Shown here one piece after another: positions 1-9,380 of a stretch of DNA of 64,000 nucleotides (positions within the stretch are counted from its first letter, which is position 1; every line of letters starts with the position of its first letter). The position numbers and the translations under genes were made by a program. Source of the stretch: Anabaena sp. UHCC 0187 (GTDB taxonomy: Bacteria > Cyanobacteriota > Cyanobacteriia > Cyanobacteriales > Nostocaceae); assembly GCF_009712035.1 (NCBI RefSeq), contig NZ_VILB01000013.1, forward strand, positions 540,426-604,425, given 5' to 3'. The notes under the pieces are model-generated. The model did no database searches and was not told the origin of the DNA. It was given only the letters and a program-made list of their open reading frames with translations.

Positions 1-365
1 ACACTAGCTGTAGGTTTAGCGTCTCTGACAACTTCTGTAGATTCAGCAACACTTTTGCTATTTAGCCTCTTTTTTAGCCTAGCTTGGCGGTCAGAAAAAT
101 CTGGCTGTGGCTTTGGCTTGGCTATTTCTGGAATAATAGTTTCTTTCTGGACTGGATTTGTAACTGCTGTGGGTTGGGCATTCTCAATAGTGGGGACAAT
201 GTTGTCTATTGATGAAGTTTCCGTTTGAGCAGCCACAAACCCGCTACCGAGAAGACTAAAACTACTTAGCAAACAAAGGCTTTGTGCTGGTAGTCTAGAA
301 GCAAAGCGTTTACTTGTACTACCATAATAAAAATTTTTATGGGCAGATTTATGGTGCTGCGTCAT
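1..365 (-). CDS. Exported protein, N-terminal part only (cut by window edge)
   Basis: The reading frame opens with ATG at 365 and stays open to base 1, giving about 121 residues. The first 20 residues are basic (MTQHHKSAHKNFYYGSTSKR). A hydrophobic stretch with FSLLGSGFVAAQ follows, which looks like a signal peptide with cleavage near AAQ. The rest is rich in Pro, Thr and Lys and low in complexity, as in a linker. The catalytic part lies outside the window. In other Nostocales a M23-type peptidoglycan peptidase with this sort of N-terminus is, as far as I remember, found next to birA, but nothing visible here proves that. The gene is transcribed away from birA's 3' end. Confidence 0.65.
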   Translation of the reverse strand, partial: MTQHHKSAHKNFYYGSTSKRFASRLPAQSLCLLSSFSLLGSGFVAAQTETSSIDNIVPTIENAQPTAVTNPVQKETIIPEIAKPKPQPDFSDRQARLKKRLNSKSVAESTEVVRDAKPTAS

Positions 366-589
366 TTTTTCTCTTTTGTTGTGTGTAATAAAACCTAAAG
401 AGTCAATTTTGGATTTTAGATCAACTCTATAGATTAGTTTAATTGCTTTAAAACAATCTGGATGTTTGTTATCCCTGGATAAAGTTGGGAACTGGAAACC
501 CTAATCTCAAATCTCATGTCTCAAATCCAAAATCGTTTCCCTCAGTCGTTTGTTTGCCCAAATAACTAAATTTTTCACAAACTCAATCA

Positions 590-1402
590 TTAAACAGAAG
601 CTTGACGATAACCCAAACTAATTGTACCGGGTTGGCAGGAAATTTCTGGTGTTACCGCTGCTTTTGCATCATCAGTTGTCATTCTTAACCGGAGATTTCC
701 CTCTTGAGTAACTCCAACGACTGTACCTAAAAGATTGTTGACATAAACCTGATCACCTATATTTGTGAGTACATCGAGGTAGTTAGATAAGAGGATGTTT
801 ATTCCTTCTACCTGTAGACACTCTATACCGGACTTAATTCCTAGTAAAACCTGTGAAGTTAGCCTTTCCAAATGCTGGATGATCTGACAATTCTGGGAAT
901 TTTGCCATAATTGCAGATTAATTCCCGTTTCTGGAACTTGATTTGCCCAGTTAATACCAACACCAATAATGGCTTGAGTAATTTGTCCTTTATTGACTTT
1001 GGTTTCAGTCAAAATGCCGCCTAATTTACGACCATCTAATACTAAATCATTTGGCCATTTTATGCCGACGGGTATACCACATTTTCGTAATTGCGCTGTA
1101 ATTCCCCAAGCACTGGCCAAAGTAAGTTGATAACTGCTGGTGGCTTCTAACTTAGGAGCTATTGCCATTGAAAGATATACACCACCAGTAGAAGACTGCC
1201 ATTGACGACCCCATTGCCCCCGTCCGGCGGTTTGCTCGGTGGCAATAACTACACAGCCTGATTTTTCTCCCTGGTCAATTAGTTGCCACAGGGTTTGATT
1301 TGTCGAGGATACAGTGTTAAAAATATGTAGAGAGAATGGTAAATCCTGATGCTTGTATTCTTCCTTGAGGGCATTTACCAAAAGTTGCCGATTAAATTCC
1401 AC
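590..1402 (-). CDS. birA: Biotin--[acetyl-CoA-carboxylase] ligase, catalytic domain only
   Basis: Joins biotin to the biotin carboxyl carrier protein of acetyl-CoA carboxylase through biotinyl-AMP. The 270 residues hold the hallmark biotin/ATP loop TAGRGQWGRQW, the GGVYLSMAI strand, and KWPNDLVLDGRKLGGILTE in the active site. A short C-terminal domain (about residues 220-265, GTVVGVTQEGNLRL) is the usual SH3-like cap. There is no N-terminal helix-turn-helix, so this is the short, non-repressor form of BirA. It stands alone, divergent from pgeF with about 117 bases between starts. Confidence 0.95.
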   Translation of the reverse strand: MEFNRQLLVNALKEEYKHQDLPFSLHIFNTVSSTNQTLWQLIDQGEKSGCVVIATEQTAGRGQWGRQWQSSTGGVYLSMAIAPKLEATSSYQLTLASAWGITAQLRKCGIPVGIKWPNDLVLDGRKLGGILTETKVNKGQITQAIIGVGINWANQVPETGINLQLWQNSQNCQIIQHLERLTSQVLLGIKSGIECLQVEGINILLSNYLDVLTNIGDQVYVNNLLGTVVGVTQEGNLRLRMTTDDAKAAVTPEISCQPGTISLGYRQASV

Positions 1403-1519
1403 CGCAGTTCCCCATAGTTCAGTTCCAGATTTTTTTACTTTTGGGTAAATCTTTTTTGGCTGTTGTTCAAGTTAACATTGATTGAAGATTGTTAATTTTC
1501 TATTGAGGTTTGGTTAAAG

Positions 1520-2296
1520 ATGCACACTTGGCACTGGCACAATTGGGAAGGTCTACCTTATCTGACTTGTAATCTTCTAACACCCTGGCCTCATGGTTTC
1601 TTTACCCAACAGTTTTGGCCACGTCCACCCCATGAGCTAACTCACGCACTACAACCAGAGGCTTTAGCTTATCGCTTACAACAGGTACATGGCAATACTG
1701 TTTTGACTCCCCAAGAGGTTGATAATCATGTCAACGCCAGTGATGATAATTTGGCCTTGGCAGATGGTTTAATAAGTCAGCGACCTTTACAAGCTGTCTG
1801 GGTGGCTTCTGCTGATTGTACACCTGTGTTGATTGGAGATGTTAAAACCGGACAGGTGGCGGCTTTACACGCTGGTTGGCGAGGTACAGCGGCTAAAATT
1901 GTTCCTGAAGCTATTATGAAAATGCAATCTCACGGTAGTAATTTAGCAGATTTGCGTGTGGCCATGGGTCCGGCTATTGCTGGGGAAGTTTACCAAGTTT
2001 CTGTGGAAGTGGCTGCGGAAATTGGCAACAGCATTATATCACATAATGAACCAGAAGAAATTGTTGCTGCTTTACATAATTTACCCAATTCACCTTTACT
2101 CAGAGATCCAGAACCAGGAAAGGTGCGTTTGGATGTGCGGCGGGTAAATGCTTTACAGTTGGAACAATTAGGAATTAGTGGAGAACAAATTGCGATCGCT
2201 CCCTATTGTACTTTCCAAACACCAGAACATTTCTTTTCTTATCGTCGAGAACGGGAGAAAAAGGTGCAATGGTCGGGAATTGTCAGTGGATGTTAA
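1520..2296 (+). CDS. pgeF: Peptidoglycan editing factor PgeF / YfiH-family copper-dependent oxidase
   Basis: Member of the YfiH/LACC1 (DUF152) family. In E. coli the homologue removes wrongly incorporated residues from peptidoglycan precursors; related proteins were also called polyphenol oxidases. The 258 residues show the family metal and active-site segments in order: QVHGNTV, SADCTPVLIG, ALHAGWRGTAAKIV and APYCTFQTPEHFFSYRRE. Cys in ADC and the His of HAGWRGT are the expected ligands. Length is normal. ATG at 1520 is the first start after the divergent birA promoter region. No operon partner is visible. Confidence 0.9.
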   Translation: MHTWHWHNWEGLPYLTCNLLTPWPHGFFTQQFWPRPPHELTHALQPEALAYRLQQVHGNTVLTPQEVDNHVNASDDNLALADGLISQRPLQAVWVASADCTPVLIGDVKTGQVAALHAGWRGTAAKIVPEAIMKMQSHGSNLADLRVAMGPAIAGEVYQVSVEVAAEIGNSIISHNEPEEIVAALHNLPNSPLLRDPEPGKVRLDVRRVNALQLEQLGISGEQIAIAPYCTFQTPEHFFSYRREREKKVQWSGIVSGC

Positions 2297-2841
2297 CAGG
2301 CTTCGTAGTGCAAAGTCAGGATGTCTAGCGATAAAATGTAAAACGTGTAATCCATCATATTTCGCTTTTTCTAGTAGTATTACTGTTGACTATCCCATCC
2401 CTATAAAGGAATGGGGTGTTACGACGTTTTAAATACAGTAAATACTATAATCTACTCCGTTAAATTACTATGTATTCTCGACTGATTAAAAATCTTTATC
2501 TAAAATTTACGTAAAAACACTTGCGTAATTTAACTGAACGTGCAAATATTGATTTTGTGAATTCAAAATAGTTTTTTCCAAAAAGTAGCAGGGTAGTATA
2601 AGTAAGTTTGGTGCTTTTATTATATTAAGTAGTAAAAATGCTACTTATCTATAAGTCCAACCATTGATACTATCAATTCTGCAAAAAAGGGTAAAGTCGG
2701 TATTCGGTAGGGTAAAGTTTGATATTCCTCCAATAATAAAACCCTCAAGTTTTTATCATCTGCATATTATCTTGATTTAGTTATTGATGCAATTGCTGCC
2801 AATGACCCAAATATTCTATGCTCTGATCTAAACAAGCTAGG
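2297..2841. other. Intergenic region, 545 bases, with one small hairpin
   Basis: No convincing gene is seen. An AT-rich stretch follows pgeF. At 2394-2415 a hairpin (CCCATCC / GGAATGGG around CTATAAA) precedes GTGTT. It resembles the end hairpins of IS200/IS605-type elements such as the one at 18305-18325, so it may be a dead element end, or it may serve as a terminator for pgeF. Confidence 0.5.
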
Positions 2842-2907
2842 GTGACAGGGAGGCTGAAAATATGGGCATTATGTTTCCAAATCAACTTCGTAAAAGACAT
2901 TGGAAAA

Positions 2908-4092
2908 ATGACAATCCATTTTTTTCACAACACTTTCAAGCCATTAACAGCTTCTAACTCTGCTTTCCCCACACAGAGGGGATTTCTATATAAAACTCTG
3001 GCTTCAGTCGGTGTGGTTATGACTGCTGTTCTTCACTGGTCTGCAAGTGCAGTAGCAGTTTCATTCACCCCATCTAATTCCCAAGTTGAATACCACAAAT
3101 TACCCAGCATTTTCACAGACTTTATAGACCCATTAATCGTTGCGGGAGATCCTAATGGTACTCCCCCAGATTCACCAAATCAACGGATTGATCCCAATAC
3201 TACCACTTCTCCCTTTGCCGGAGTAGGTAGTCTATTCATGAATTTAGGTAATAATACAGGTTTCCTCTGTTCTGGTGCAGCAATTAGCCCACGGCATATT
3301 CTCAGTGCTGCTCATTGTCTTGATGCTAATGATGATGGCACTATTTATTTTCCACCTAACAACGTTAGCTTTATTCTCAACTACGGGAGGAGCTTTTCCA
3401 ATATTATCACCACAGCGGCACTTAACATCCACCCTAATTTTACTGGTTTCAGCAACCCGACAATTAATGACGACCTTGCTATTTTCACTTTGGGGGAGGA
3501 TTTGCCTACAGGAGTGCCTATTTACGAGCTTTACCGAGAGCCGATGTTAGCAGGTCAGACATTAACTATGGTCGGTTATGGAACAACGGGTGATGGCGTT
3601 AATGGGTACTACCCACAAACTGCCAGCTTTGATATCAAGCGTGTAGGTAAGAACAATGCAGACTTTTTTGAGGAAGATGATGAAGGCAGCGGAGAACCAG
3701 AAATTTTCTATTACGATTTTGATGGACCTGATTCATCTACCAACTTAATGGGAGGTTTAACACTCGGTAACACAGTGGAAACAAATTTAGGTGGTGGAGA
3801 TTCTGGTGGACCGAGCTTTATCGAGAAAGATGGGAAGTTTTTACTAGCAGGTGTCAACACTTTTGGTTTTTGGTTTGATGAGCAACAAACACCTGGTACT
3901 TTTGGTACTGGTGGAGGTGGGATGATTGTTTCTAGCTATACATCTTGGATTGATAGCATTGTTAAGCCAAAATCAGTACCAGAACCATCTAATATCCTGG
4001 GAACTCTCATGATTGGAGTTTTAGGAGCAGGTTATTGGCGAAAACGTCAACAGAAAAAGCCTACTTCTCAATTTTTTGGTAGTTCTAAATAG
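2908..4092 (+). CDS. Secreted trypsin-like serine protease with PEP-CTERM sorting signal
   Basis: An exported S1-family protease. The triad is visible: His in LSAAHCLD, Asp in NDDLAIFTL and Ser in GGGDSGGPSF. The C-terminus has the PEP-CTERM anchor: VPEP, a hydrophobic helix (LGTLMIGVLGAGYW) and a basic tail RKRQQKK. This predicts transient membrane anchoring and processing by an exosortase. I prefer the ATG at 2908 (MTIHFFHNTFKPL), which places the hydrophobic signal segment near residues 25-50. A GTG start at 2842 would add 22 residues that look uncoding. The mature N-terminal part between the signal and the protease domain is Pro-rich. Target and partner exosortase are unknown. Confidence 0.88.
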   Translation: MTIHFFHNTFKPLTASNSAFPTQRGFLYKTLASVGVVMTAVLHWSASAVAVSFTPSNSQVEYHKLPSIFTDFIDPLIVAGDPNGTPPDSPNQRIDPNTTTSPFAGVGSLFMNLGNNTGFLCSGAAISPRHILSAAHCLDANDDGTIYFPPNNVSFILNYGRSFSNIITTAALNIHPNFTGFSNPTINDDLAIFTLGEDLPTGVPIYELYREPMLAGQTLTMVGYGTTGDGVNGYYPQTASFDIKRVGKNNADFFEEDDEGSGEPEIFYYDFDGPDSSTNLMGGLTLGNTVETNLGGGDSGGPSFIEKDGKFLLAGVNTFGFWFDEQQTPGTFGTGGGGMIVSSYTSWIDSIVKPKSVPEPSNILGTLMIGVLGAGYWRKRQQKKPTSQFFGSSK

Positions 4093-4498
4093 GGCAAATT
4101 AATACTTCCCGCGTCTGTAGGCGCGGGGATTGTCAATAAATTCCAGACAAAATGATACATCTATCACATTTTTGGCATAATTACGTTAAAATAAGTTTTT
4201 ATAAGAAATTAATCTTACAAGCAAACATATAGACTAATAATAATTAATTAAAAACTTATAAGCAATATTCCCAATCTGTATCCTATGAAAATCATGTAAG
4301 TTATAGGTATAACAGCTTATCATATTCATGGGATAATACCCTGGATATATCTTGCTCAACGAGCAAAGACCCTATTTGGAAGATACTACCCACCGGAATT
4401 ATCACCAAAGGTGTACAACTAGTTATCTCAGCCAGAAAAAACTGCAATTTTCAAAGTTTTTCTATACTAGTAGAAACAAAACATAAAGAGACACAATC
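4093..4498. other. Intergenic region, 406 bases: hairpin then cp12 upstream region
   Basis: A G+C-rich hairpin lies at 4108-4127 (CCCGCG / CGCGGG, 8-base loop) 16 bases after the protease stop. It could end that transcript, or be an IS200/IS605-type end remnant, since CGGGGATTGTC after it matches the CGGGGATTCTAC after the hairpin at 18305. The remaining AT-rich part up to 4498 must contain the cp12 promoter. No further gene is seen. Confidence 0.5.
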
Positions 4499-4744
4499 AT
4501 GACCAATACCCAAACACAAACTACTGGCGACATTCAAGAAAAAATCCAAGAAGAAGTTGAACAAGCCCGCGCTGTATGCGACATCTCCGGTGGTAACTCC
4601 GCTGAGTGTGCTGCTGCTTGGGATGCTGTAGAAGAATTGCAAGCGGAAGCTTCTCACCAGCGTCAAACCAAGCCCAAAAACGCCCTAGAAAAATACTGCG
4701 ATGATAATCCAGAAGCGGATGAGTGCCGTCTGTACGAAGACTAG
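4499..4744 (+). CDS. cp12: CP12, redox switch of the Calvin cycle
   Basis: CP12 is a small disordered protein that binds phosphoribulokinase and GAPDH into an inactive complex in the dark. All 81 residues fit the family. Two cysteine pairs are intact, C27/C37 in the N-terminal half and C67/C76 near the end, so both disulphide loops can form. The core motif AAAWDAVEEL is at residues 38-47, and the C-terminal PEADECRLYED is the GAPDH-binding end. A strong terminator follows at 4831, so it is monocistronic. Confidence 0.96.
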   Translation: MTNTQTQTTGDIQEKIQEEVEQARAVCDISGGNSAECAAAWDAVEELQAEASHQRQTKPKNALEKYCDDNPEADECRLYED

Positions 4745-4830
4745 AATCAGCCGCTATACTTTTTGTATTAAGTGACAACTGACGGGGATATCAATGGTTT
4801 TAAGCTCCATTACATAGATGGATTTGAACC

Positions 4831-4862
4831 AGACGGGGAGCTTTTCCCCGTCTTTCACTTTT
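4831..4862 (+). terminator. Rho-independent terminator of cp12
   Basis: Inverted repeat AGACGGGGA / TCCCCGTCT around a short loop at 4831-4853, followed by TTTCACTTTTT. It lies 86 bases after the cp12 stop and just before the DUF3177 gene, so it separates the two transcripts. Confidence 0.85.
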
Positions 4863-4908
4863 TGATCAAATATCCATTCACAAATTTTCCTATTTTTTTA
4901 TTGACTTT

Positions 4909-5499
4909 ATGACACAAGTATGGTTTCGCCCTTATGTTTGGATGGACTATAGACTGGCTTTATTATTTACGCTGATTATTCCTTTGATTCTGCTGATTTG
5001 GGCATTTGTGCAAAAAGCAGAAGGAATGCAACGTTTATTAATGATTTATTGGCGAGTAGCTAGTTTATTAGCTATTAGTATGTACTTAATGATTGGCAGT
5101 TTTGGAGTTAGTTTTATCTCTGCTTTAATGGCGCGGATTCTCATCCCAATTGCGCTATGGTTTTGGGTAGATATCAATGATGAAATTGACTATTATCCCC
5201 ATAGTCCCTTAAAACTAATTTTTACCTCTTGGCGTTGGGCGACAACGGTTTATTGTAGTTTAGGAGCAATAGCCCTTTTACCCTTCTTAGGTTGTGCTTT
5301 TTCAGGAACTGCGATTAAAACTCCTTACTGTAGCGTCTGGTTAGAAGCACCATTAATCTTTAAAGACTATTTCCACCACAACAGTAAACCTGCTTTTCTA
5401 GGGTTTCTGGGTATAGTTACTTTAGCAATTTATGTAATTTACTTAAGTTATTTTGTCGCGGTTAAACTCGGTAAACATGGACGTTCAGCTACACACTAA
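4909..5499 (+). CDS. DUF3177 family integral membrane protein
   Basis: A conserved cyanobacterial membrane protein of unknown function. The 196 residues contain about five hydrophobic segments: LALLFTLIIPLILLIWAFV, LLAISMYLMIGSFGVSFISA, ILIPIALWFWV, a segment around YCSLGAIALLPFLGCAF, and a C-terminal helix FLGIVTLAIYVIYLSYFVA. It starts with MTQVWFRPYVWMDYRLA, typical for the family. A 59-base gap separates it from the next small gene, so the two and cbiD may be co-transcribed. Confidence 0.85.
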   Translation: MTQVWFRPYVWMDYRLALLFTLIIPLILLIWAFVQKAEGMQRLLMIYWRVASLLAISMYLMIGSFGVSFISALMARILIPIALWFWVDINDEIDYYPHSPLKLIFTSWRWATTVYCSLGAIALLPFLGCAFSGTAIKTPYCSVWLEAPLIFKDYFHHNSKPAFLGFLGIVTLAIYVIYLSYFVAVKLGKHGRSATH

Positions 5500-5558
5500 G
5501 CAAATAAATCATCTAAATCAAAATAATCACACAAATCATAGTTCCGACTTCTGAATTA

Positions 5559-5858
5559 ATGAATAACTCTGTTGGTAAAAGACTGGAACAATATACAGTC
5601 AAAAAATCCCAAGAAGTTCTCATCGTCACCGTAGAAATTGATGATGAAACCGATGAAATTGCTATATTTAAGGGATTTTCTAGTTCTTTAATGCGTCCAA
5701 CTGCTTATGATCCAGATGTTCCTGTGTTACCAGATACGGCTACAATTATCGCAATTGACAGGATAGCAAGTCCCTATAATCCTGAGTCACCCCGTTATCT
5801 TCAACAAAATATTTCTTGGGAAGATATGCAAGTTTTGTTATCAGAAATTGGGGTATGA
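5559..5858 (+). CDS. Small conserved cyanobacterial protein (DUF7734-like)
   Basis: A soluble acidic protein of 99 residues. VLIVTVEIDDETDEIAIFKGFSSSLMRPT looks like a beta-rich core, followed by the PYNPESPRYLQQNISWEDM segment. I recognise it as a protein conserved in cyanobacteria and plastid lineages but know no assigned function. It lies 34 bases before cbiD on the same strand, so it is probably in one transcript with it. Confidence 0.75.
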   Translation: MNNSVGKRLEQYTVKKSQEVLIVTVEIDDETDEIAIFKGFSSSLMRPTAYDPDVPVLPDTATIIAIDRIASPYNPESPRYLQQNISWEDMQVLLSEIGV

Positions 5859-5892
5859 GATAATTGATAATGAATAACTTTTAATTGTCACT

Positions 5893-7008
5893 ATGTCCCG
5901 TTCTGGATACACTTTGCCGGTTTTCGCTTGTGCTGCTGCGGTTGCGGCTTTGCATTGGTTACGCTATCATCAACCCCTGAATGTGACTTCTATAGATTTG
6001 ATTGAACCTGCTGAAATTGCCGAAATACCCATTGAACAAGTCGCAGGAATATCAGAAAATCAGGCTTTGGCTATGACTCGTAGTGATCCTGGTGATAACC
6101 TAGATTTAACCAAGAATACACCGATTTGGGCTGTGGTGGCATGGTACAAGGGAGATGGAGAAGCGGTAATTATTCAGGGTGGAGAGGGGATTGGGAAGCA
6201 ACTCAATGGTGAGGGGAAAGCCGCAATTTATGGTTATGCTCAAAAGTTATTAAAGGAAAATTTACAGCGATTATTAAAACCGACAGAAAAAATCAAGGTA
6301 ACAATTATTTTACCAGAGGGGCGATCGCTCGCGGTGCGGACTTCTAACCCCGCGTTTGGAGTAGTGGAAGGACTGTCTTTACTAGGAACAACAGGGATTT
6401 CCCAACCTTTAAGTACACCAGATCAATTAGCAGCTTTTCGCGCTGATTTAGCGGATAAAGCCAGTCAATTTACAACTTTGGTCTTTTGTATTGGGGAAAA
6501 TGGCCTAGATTTAGCCCAGAAACTTGGTATCAACCCCGCACAACTGGTAAAAACCGCTAACTGGTTAGGCCCAATGTTAGTTGCGGCTGATGTTTTAGGT
6601 GTAAAAGAAATTTTATTATTTGGTTATCACGGTAAATTGATGAAATTAGCAGGGGGAATCTTTCATACTCATCATCATTTAGCTGATGGTCGGCGCGAAA
6701 TTTTAACAGCCCATTGTGCCATGCTAGGATTAAAGTCTCCAGATGTTCAAACTATTTTTAATAGTCCCACAGCAGAAGCAGCACTAAAACACCTGAAAAT
6801 TCTCGACAGTAATACTGGTAGTAATTGGGTAAATCAAGTATATAGTGCCATTGCGGAAACAATTGATACCCGTTGCCAAGAATATATGAATAGCCACAAT
6901 GAACAAGGTAAAACCATCATAGCTTGCGGTTCTGTGCTTTTTGACCGCGATCGCCAAATCCTCGTTAAAAGTAAAACTGGTTGTATGTTAGTGGAAAAAT
7001 TGTGCTAA
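5893..7008 (+). CDS. cbiD: Cobalt-precorrin-5B (C1)-methyltransferase
   Basis: Methylates C1 of cobalt-precorrin-5B in the early-cobalt-insertion (anaerobic) cobalamin route. The 371 residues start MSRSGYTLPVFACAAAVAAL, the N-terminal pattern of CbiD. GGEGIGKQLNGEGKAAIYGYA lies in the middle, and the KLAGGIFHTHHHLADGRREIL segment is the conserved late region. Length is normal. No cobalamin riboswitch is seen in the short upstream gap. The presence of cbiD agrees with cyanobacterial pseudocobalamin synthesis. Confidence 0.93.
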   Translation: MSRSGYTLPVFACAAAVAALHWLRYHQPLNVTSIDLIEPAEIAEIPIEQVAGISENQALAMTRSDPGDNLDLTKNTPIWAVVAWYKGDGEAVIIQGGEGIGKQLNGEGKAAIYGYAQKLLKENLQRLLKPTEKIKVTIILPEGRSLAVRTSNPAFGVVEGLSLLGTTGISQPLSTPDQLAAFRADLADKASQFTTLVFCIGENGLDLAQKLGINPAQLVKTANWLGPMLVAADVLGVKEILLFGYHGKLMKLAGGIFHTHHHLADGRREILTAHCAMLGLKSPDVQTIFNSPTAEAALKHLKILDSNTGSNWVNQVYSAIAETIDTRCQEYMNSHNEQGKTIIACGSVLFDRDRQILVKSKTGCMLVEKLC

Positions 7009-7045
7009 CTTAAGATGAATTATCGTCAGTATCTCCAATAAATAT

Positions 7046-7120
7046 TTTTAACTATGATTTGCATGATTAATTTTAACTATGATTTGCATGATTAATTTTA
7101 ACTACGATTTATATGATTAA
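7046..7120. repeat. Three tandem copies of a 25-bp unit
   Basis: The units 7046-7070 and 7071-7095 are identical (starting TTTTAACTATGATTTGCATG); 7096-7120 differs at three bases. They lie between cbiD and guaA. Shorter related motifs (CACAAAAAT) recur to 7190. Each unit contains ATGATT...ATGATTAA and could be a binding site array or simple slippage. Confidence 0.9.
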
Positions 7121-7230
7121 TTTGATTTAGATAATTAATTAATCTGTTATCACCATTAATCATAAAAATCACAAAAATCACAAAAATCATAGTTCAGACT
7201 TCTTATCCTTAACAACACATCCTCCATAGC

Positions 7231-8853
7231 ATGAATACAGCGGTGACTCTACCAACAGAACAAGTACCTCAAACACAGGAAAATTTGGGGAAACTTAAAG
7301 GTCAAATAATTGTAATTTTAGACTTTGGCTCTCAATATTCTGAATTAATCGCTCGTCGTATCCGCGAAACTCAAGTATATTCAGAAGTTCTTTCCTATCG
7401 CACCACAGCCGAACAGTTACGTCAAATTAACCCCAAAGGTATTATCCTTTCCGGTGGACCAAATTCCGTATATAGCGACTACGCTCCCCATTGTGACCCA
7501 GAAATTTGGAAATTGGGAATACCCGTTCTCGGTGTTTGCTATGGAATGCAACTCATGGTTAATCAACTGGGGGGAGAAGTTATCAAAGCCGAACGGGGTG
7601 AATACGGTAAAGCATCCCTATACATAGATGACCCCACAGACTTATTAACTAATGTCGAAGAGGGTACAACCATGTGGATGAGTCATGGAGATTCAGTCAC
7701 AATTATGCCTTCAGGCTTTGAGTTACTGGCCCATACCGATAATACCTCTTGTGCAGCGATCGCTGACCATGACAAAAAACTTTATGGTGTCCAGTTTCAC
7801 CCTGAAGTTGTCCATTCTCAGGGTGGTTTAGCCTTAATTCGTAACTTTGTTTACCATATCTGTGACTGTGAACCAACTTGGACAACAGCCGCTTTTGTCG
7901 AAGAATCAATTCGGGAAATTCGCGCCAAGGTCGGAGACAAACGGGTATTATTAGCATTGTCTGGCGGTGTAGACTCTTCTACCCTAGCTTTTCTCCTGTA
8001 TAAAGCCATTGGTGAGCAGCTAACCTGTGTATTTATTGATCAGGGTTTCATGCGGAAATTAGAACCCGAAAGATTAGTAAAGTTATTTAAAGAACAATTT
8101 CATATTCCTGTAGAATATGTCAATGCCCGCGAACGATTTATCTCATCTATAGCTGGAGTAACCGATCCAGAGGAAAAACGTCGCCGCATTGGACATGAAT
8201 TTATCAGTGTTTTTGAGGAGACATCAAAGGAACTTGGTCATTTTGACTACTTAGCTCAAGGTACACTTTATCCAGATGTGATTGAATCTGCTGATACCAA
8301 CGTTGATCCGAAAAGTGGTGAACGGGTAGCAGTGAAAATTAAAAGTCATCACAATGTAGGTGGTTTACCAAAGGACTTGAGATTTAAACTGGTAGAACCA
8401 CTGCGGAAACTATTTAAAGATGAAGTTCGCAAAGTTGGGCGTTCCATTGGTTTACCAGAAGAAATTGTGCAACGTCAACCTTTCCCTGGACCTGGTTTAG
8501 CAATTCGTATTTTAGGTGAAGTCACCTCCGAACGCTTGAATATTTTGCGAGACGCTGATTTAATTGTCCGTCAAGAAATTAACCAACGTGGTTTATATAA
8601 CGAAGTTTGGCAAGCTTTTGCTGTGTTATTACCTATTCGCAGTGTGGGAGTGATGGGTGATAAACGCACCTATGCTTACCCCATTGTTTTGCGGATTGTT
8701 ACCAGCGAAGATGGCATGACCGCAGACTGGGCGCGGATTCCTTACGATGTCCTAGAAGCAATTTCTACTCGCATTGTGAATGAAGTGAAAGGTGTAAACC
8801 GTGTGGTTTATGACATTACCTCCAAGCCACCTGGAACTATTGAATGGGAATAG
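7231..8853 (+). CDS. guaA: GMP synthase (glutamine-hydrolysing)
   Basis: Converts XMP to GMP with glutamine and ATP. The 540 residues have the class I glutamine amidotransferase domain first: catalytic Cys in GVCYGMQL, His/Glu in QFHPEVVHS. The ATP pyrophosphatase domain follows with the P-loop ALSGGVDSS, and the C-terminal dimer domain ends in PPGTIEWE as in other GuaA proteins. The N-terminal 25 residues before [12 protein letters not shown] are a short extension usual in cyanobacteria. No purine riboswitch is visible upstream; tandem repeats occupy that gap. Confidence 0.97.
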   Translation: MNTAVTLPTEQVPQTQENLGKLKGQIIVILDFGSQYSELIARRIRETQVYSEVLSYRTTAEQLRQINPKGIILSGGPNSVYSDYAPHCDPEIWKLGIPVLGVCYGMQLMVNQLGGEVIKAERGEYGKASLYIDDPTDLLTNVEEGTTMWMSHGDSVTIMPSGFELLAHTDNTSCAAIADHDKKLYGVQFHPEVVHSQGGLALIRNFVYHICDCEPTWTTAAFVEESIREIRAKVGDKRVLLALSGGVDSSTLAFLLYKAIGEQLTCVFIDQGFMRKLEPERLVKLFKEQFHIPVEYVNARERFISSIAGVTDPEEKRRRIGHEFISVFEETSKELGHFDYLAQGTLYPDVIESADTNVDPKSGERVAVKIKSHHNVGGLPKDLRFKLVEPLRKLFKDEVRKVGRSIGLPEEIVQRQPFPGPGLAIRILGEVTSERLNILRDADLIVRQEINQRGLYNEVWQAFAVLLPIRSVGVMGDKRTYAYPIVLRIVTSEDGMTADWARIPYDVLEAISTRIVNEVKGVNRVVYDITSKPPGTIEWE

Positions 8854-8866
8854 GTAATTGGGAATA

Positions 8867-8952
8867 GGTGATTGGTGATTGGTGATTGGTGATTGGGAAG
8901 AATTTTTTACCATTACCCATTACCCATTACCCATTACCCATTACCCATTACC
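8867..8952. repeat. STRR heptamer arrays downstream of guaA
   Basis: Four perfect copies of GGTGATT at 8867-8894, then six perfect copies of CATTACC at 8911-8952. Such short tandemly repeated repetitive sequences with 7-bp units are known from heterocystous cyanobacteria. They fill most of the space between guaA and grxC. Confidence 0.93.
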
Positions 8953-9002
8953 ACTAAACTTCCGTCTAAAATTAAGAAGTATTACATTTCTTTGAGAATA
9001 TT

Positions 9003-9263
9003 ATGAGTGCGAAAGTAGAAATTTACACTTGGACTACTTGCCCATTTTGTGTGCGTGCCAAAAGTCTACTCAAAAATAAAAGTGTTGATTTTATCGAATA
9101 CAACATTGATGGAGATGAAATAGCAAGAGATAAAATGTCCCAAAGAGCTAATGGAAAACGTTCTTTACCACAAATTTTTATTAATGATATTCACATTGGT
9201 GGTTGTGACGATATCCATACTTTAGAACGTCAAGGTAAATTAGATCAAATGCTAGTTTCTTAA
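9003..9263 (+). CDS. grxC: Glutaredoxin 3, copy 1
   Basis: A dithiol glutaredoxin of 86 residues with active site CPFC at residues 13-16 (TWTTCPFCVRAK), the SLPQIFIND cis-Pro region and the GGCDDI glutathione-binding end. It reduces protein and glutathione mixed disulphides. The partner gshB lies 117 bases downstream on the same strand, with a 66-bp hairpin repeat between them. A close paralogue is at 30801-31073; in this copy GGCDD replaces the usual GGFDD, adding a third cysteine near the glutathione site. Confidence 0.95.
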   Translation: MSAKVEIYTWTTCPFCVRAKSLLKNKSVDFIEYNIDGDEIARDKMSQRANGKRSLPQIFINDIHIGGCDDIHTLERQGKLDQMLVS

Positions 9264-9276
9264 AATATTGTCTATG

Positions 9277-9342
9277 AGATCCCCGACTTCTGAAATTAAT
9301 TTAGTCATATTAGCGAAAATTTTGGCAAAGAAGTCGGGGATA
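9277..9342. repeat. 66-bp dispersed hairpin repeat, copy 1
   Basis: Ends are inverted repeats AGATCCCCGACTTCT / AGAAGTCGGGGAT around an AT-rich centre. A second copy of the same length with the same ends lies at 24059-24124. It sits between grxC and gshB and could fold as an intercistronic hairpin. Confidence 0.85.
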
Positions 9343-9380
9343 TTTAGTATGAAAATTCCTAGTGAAAAGAGGTATAAAAG

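Noticed and set aside
2178-2432. 84-residue frame at the pgeF 3' end
   Set aside because: First half is pgeF in another frame; the rest (WGVTTF end) covers a hairpin. No homology seen.
5859-5892. Cobalamin riboswitch before cbiD
   Set aside because: Only 34 bases separate cbiD from the upstream gene, too short for the element.
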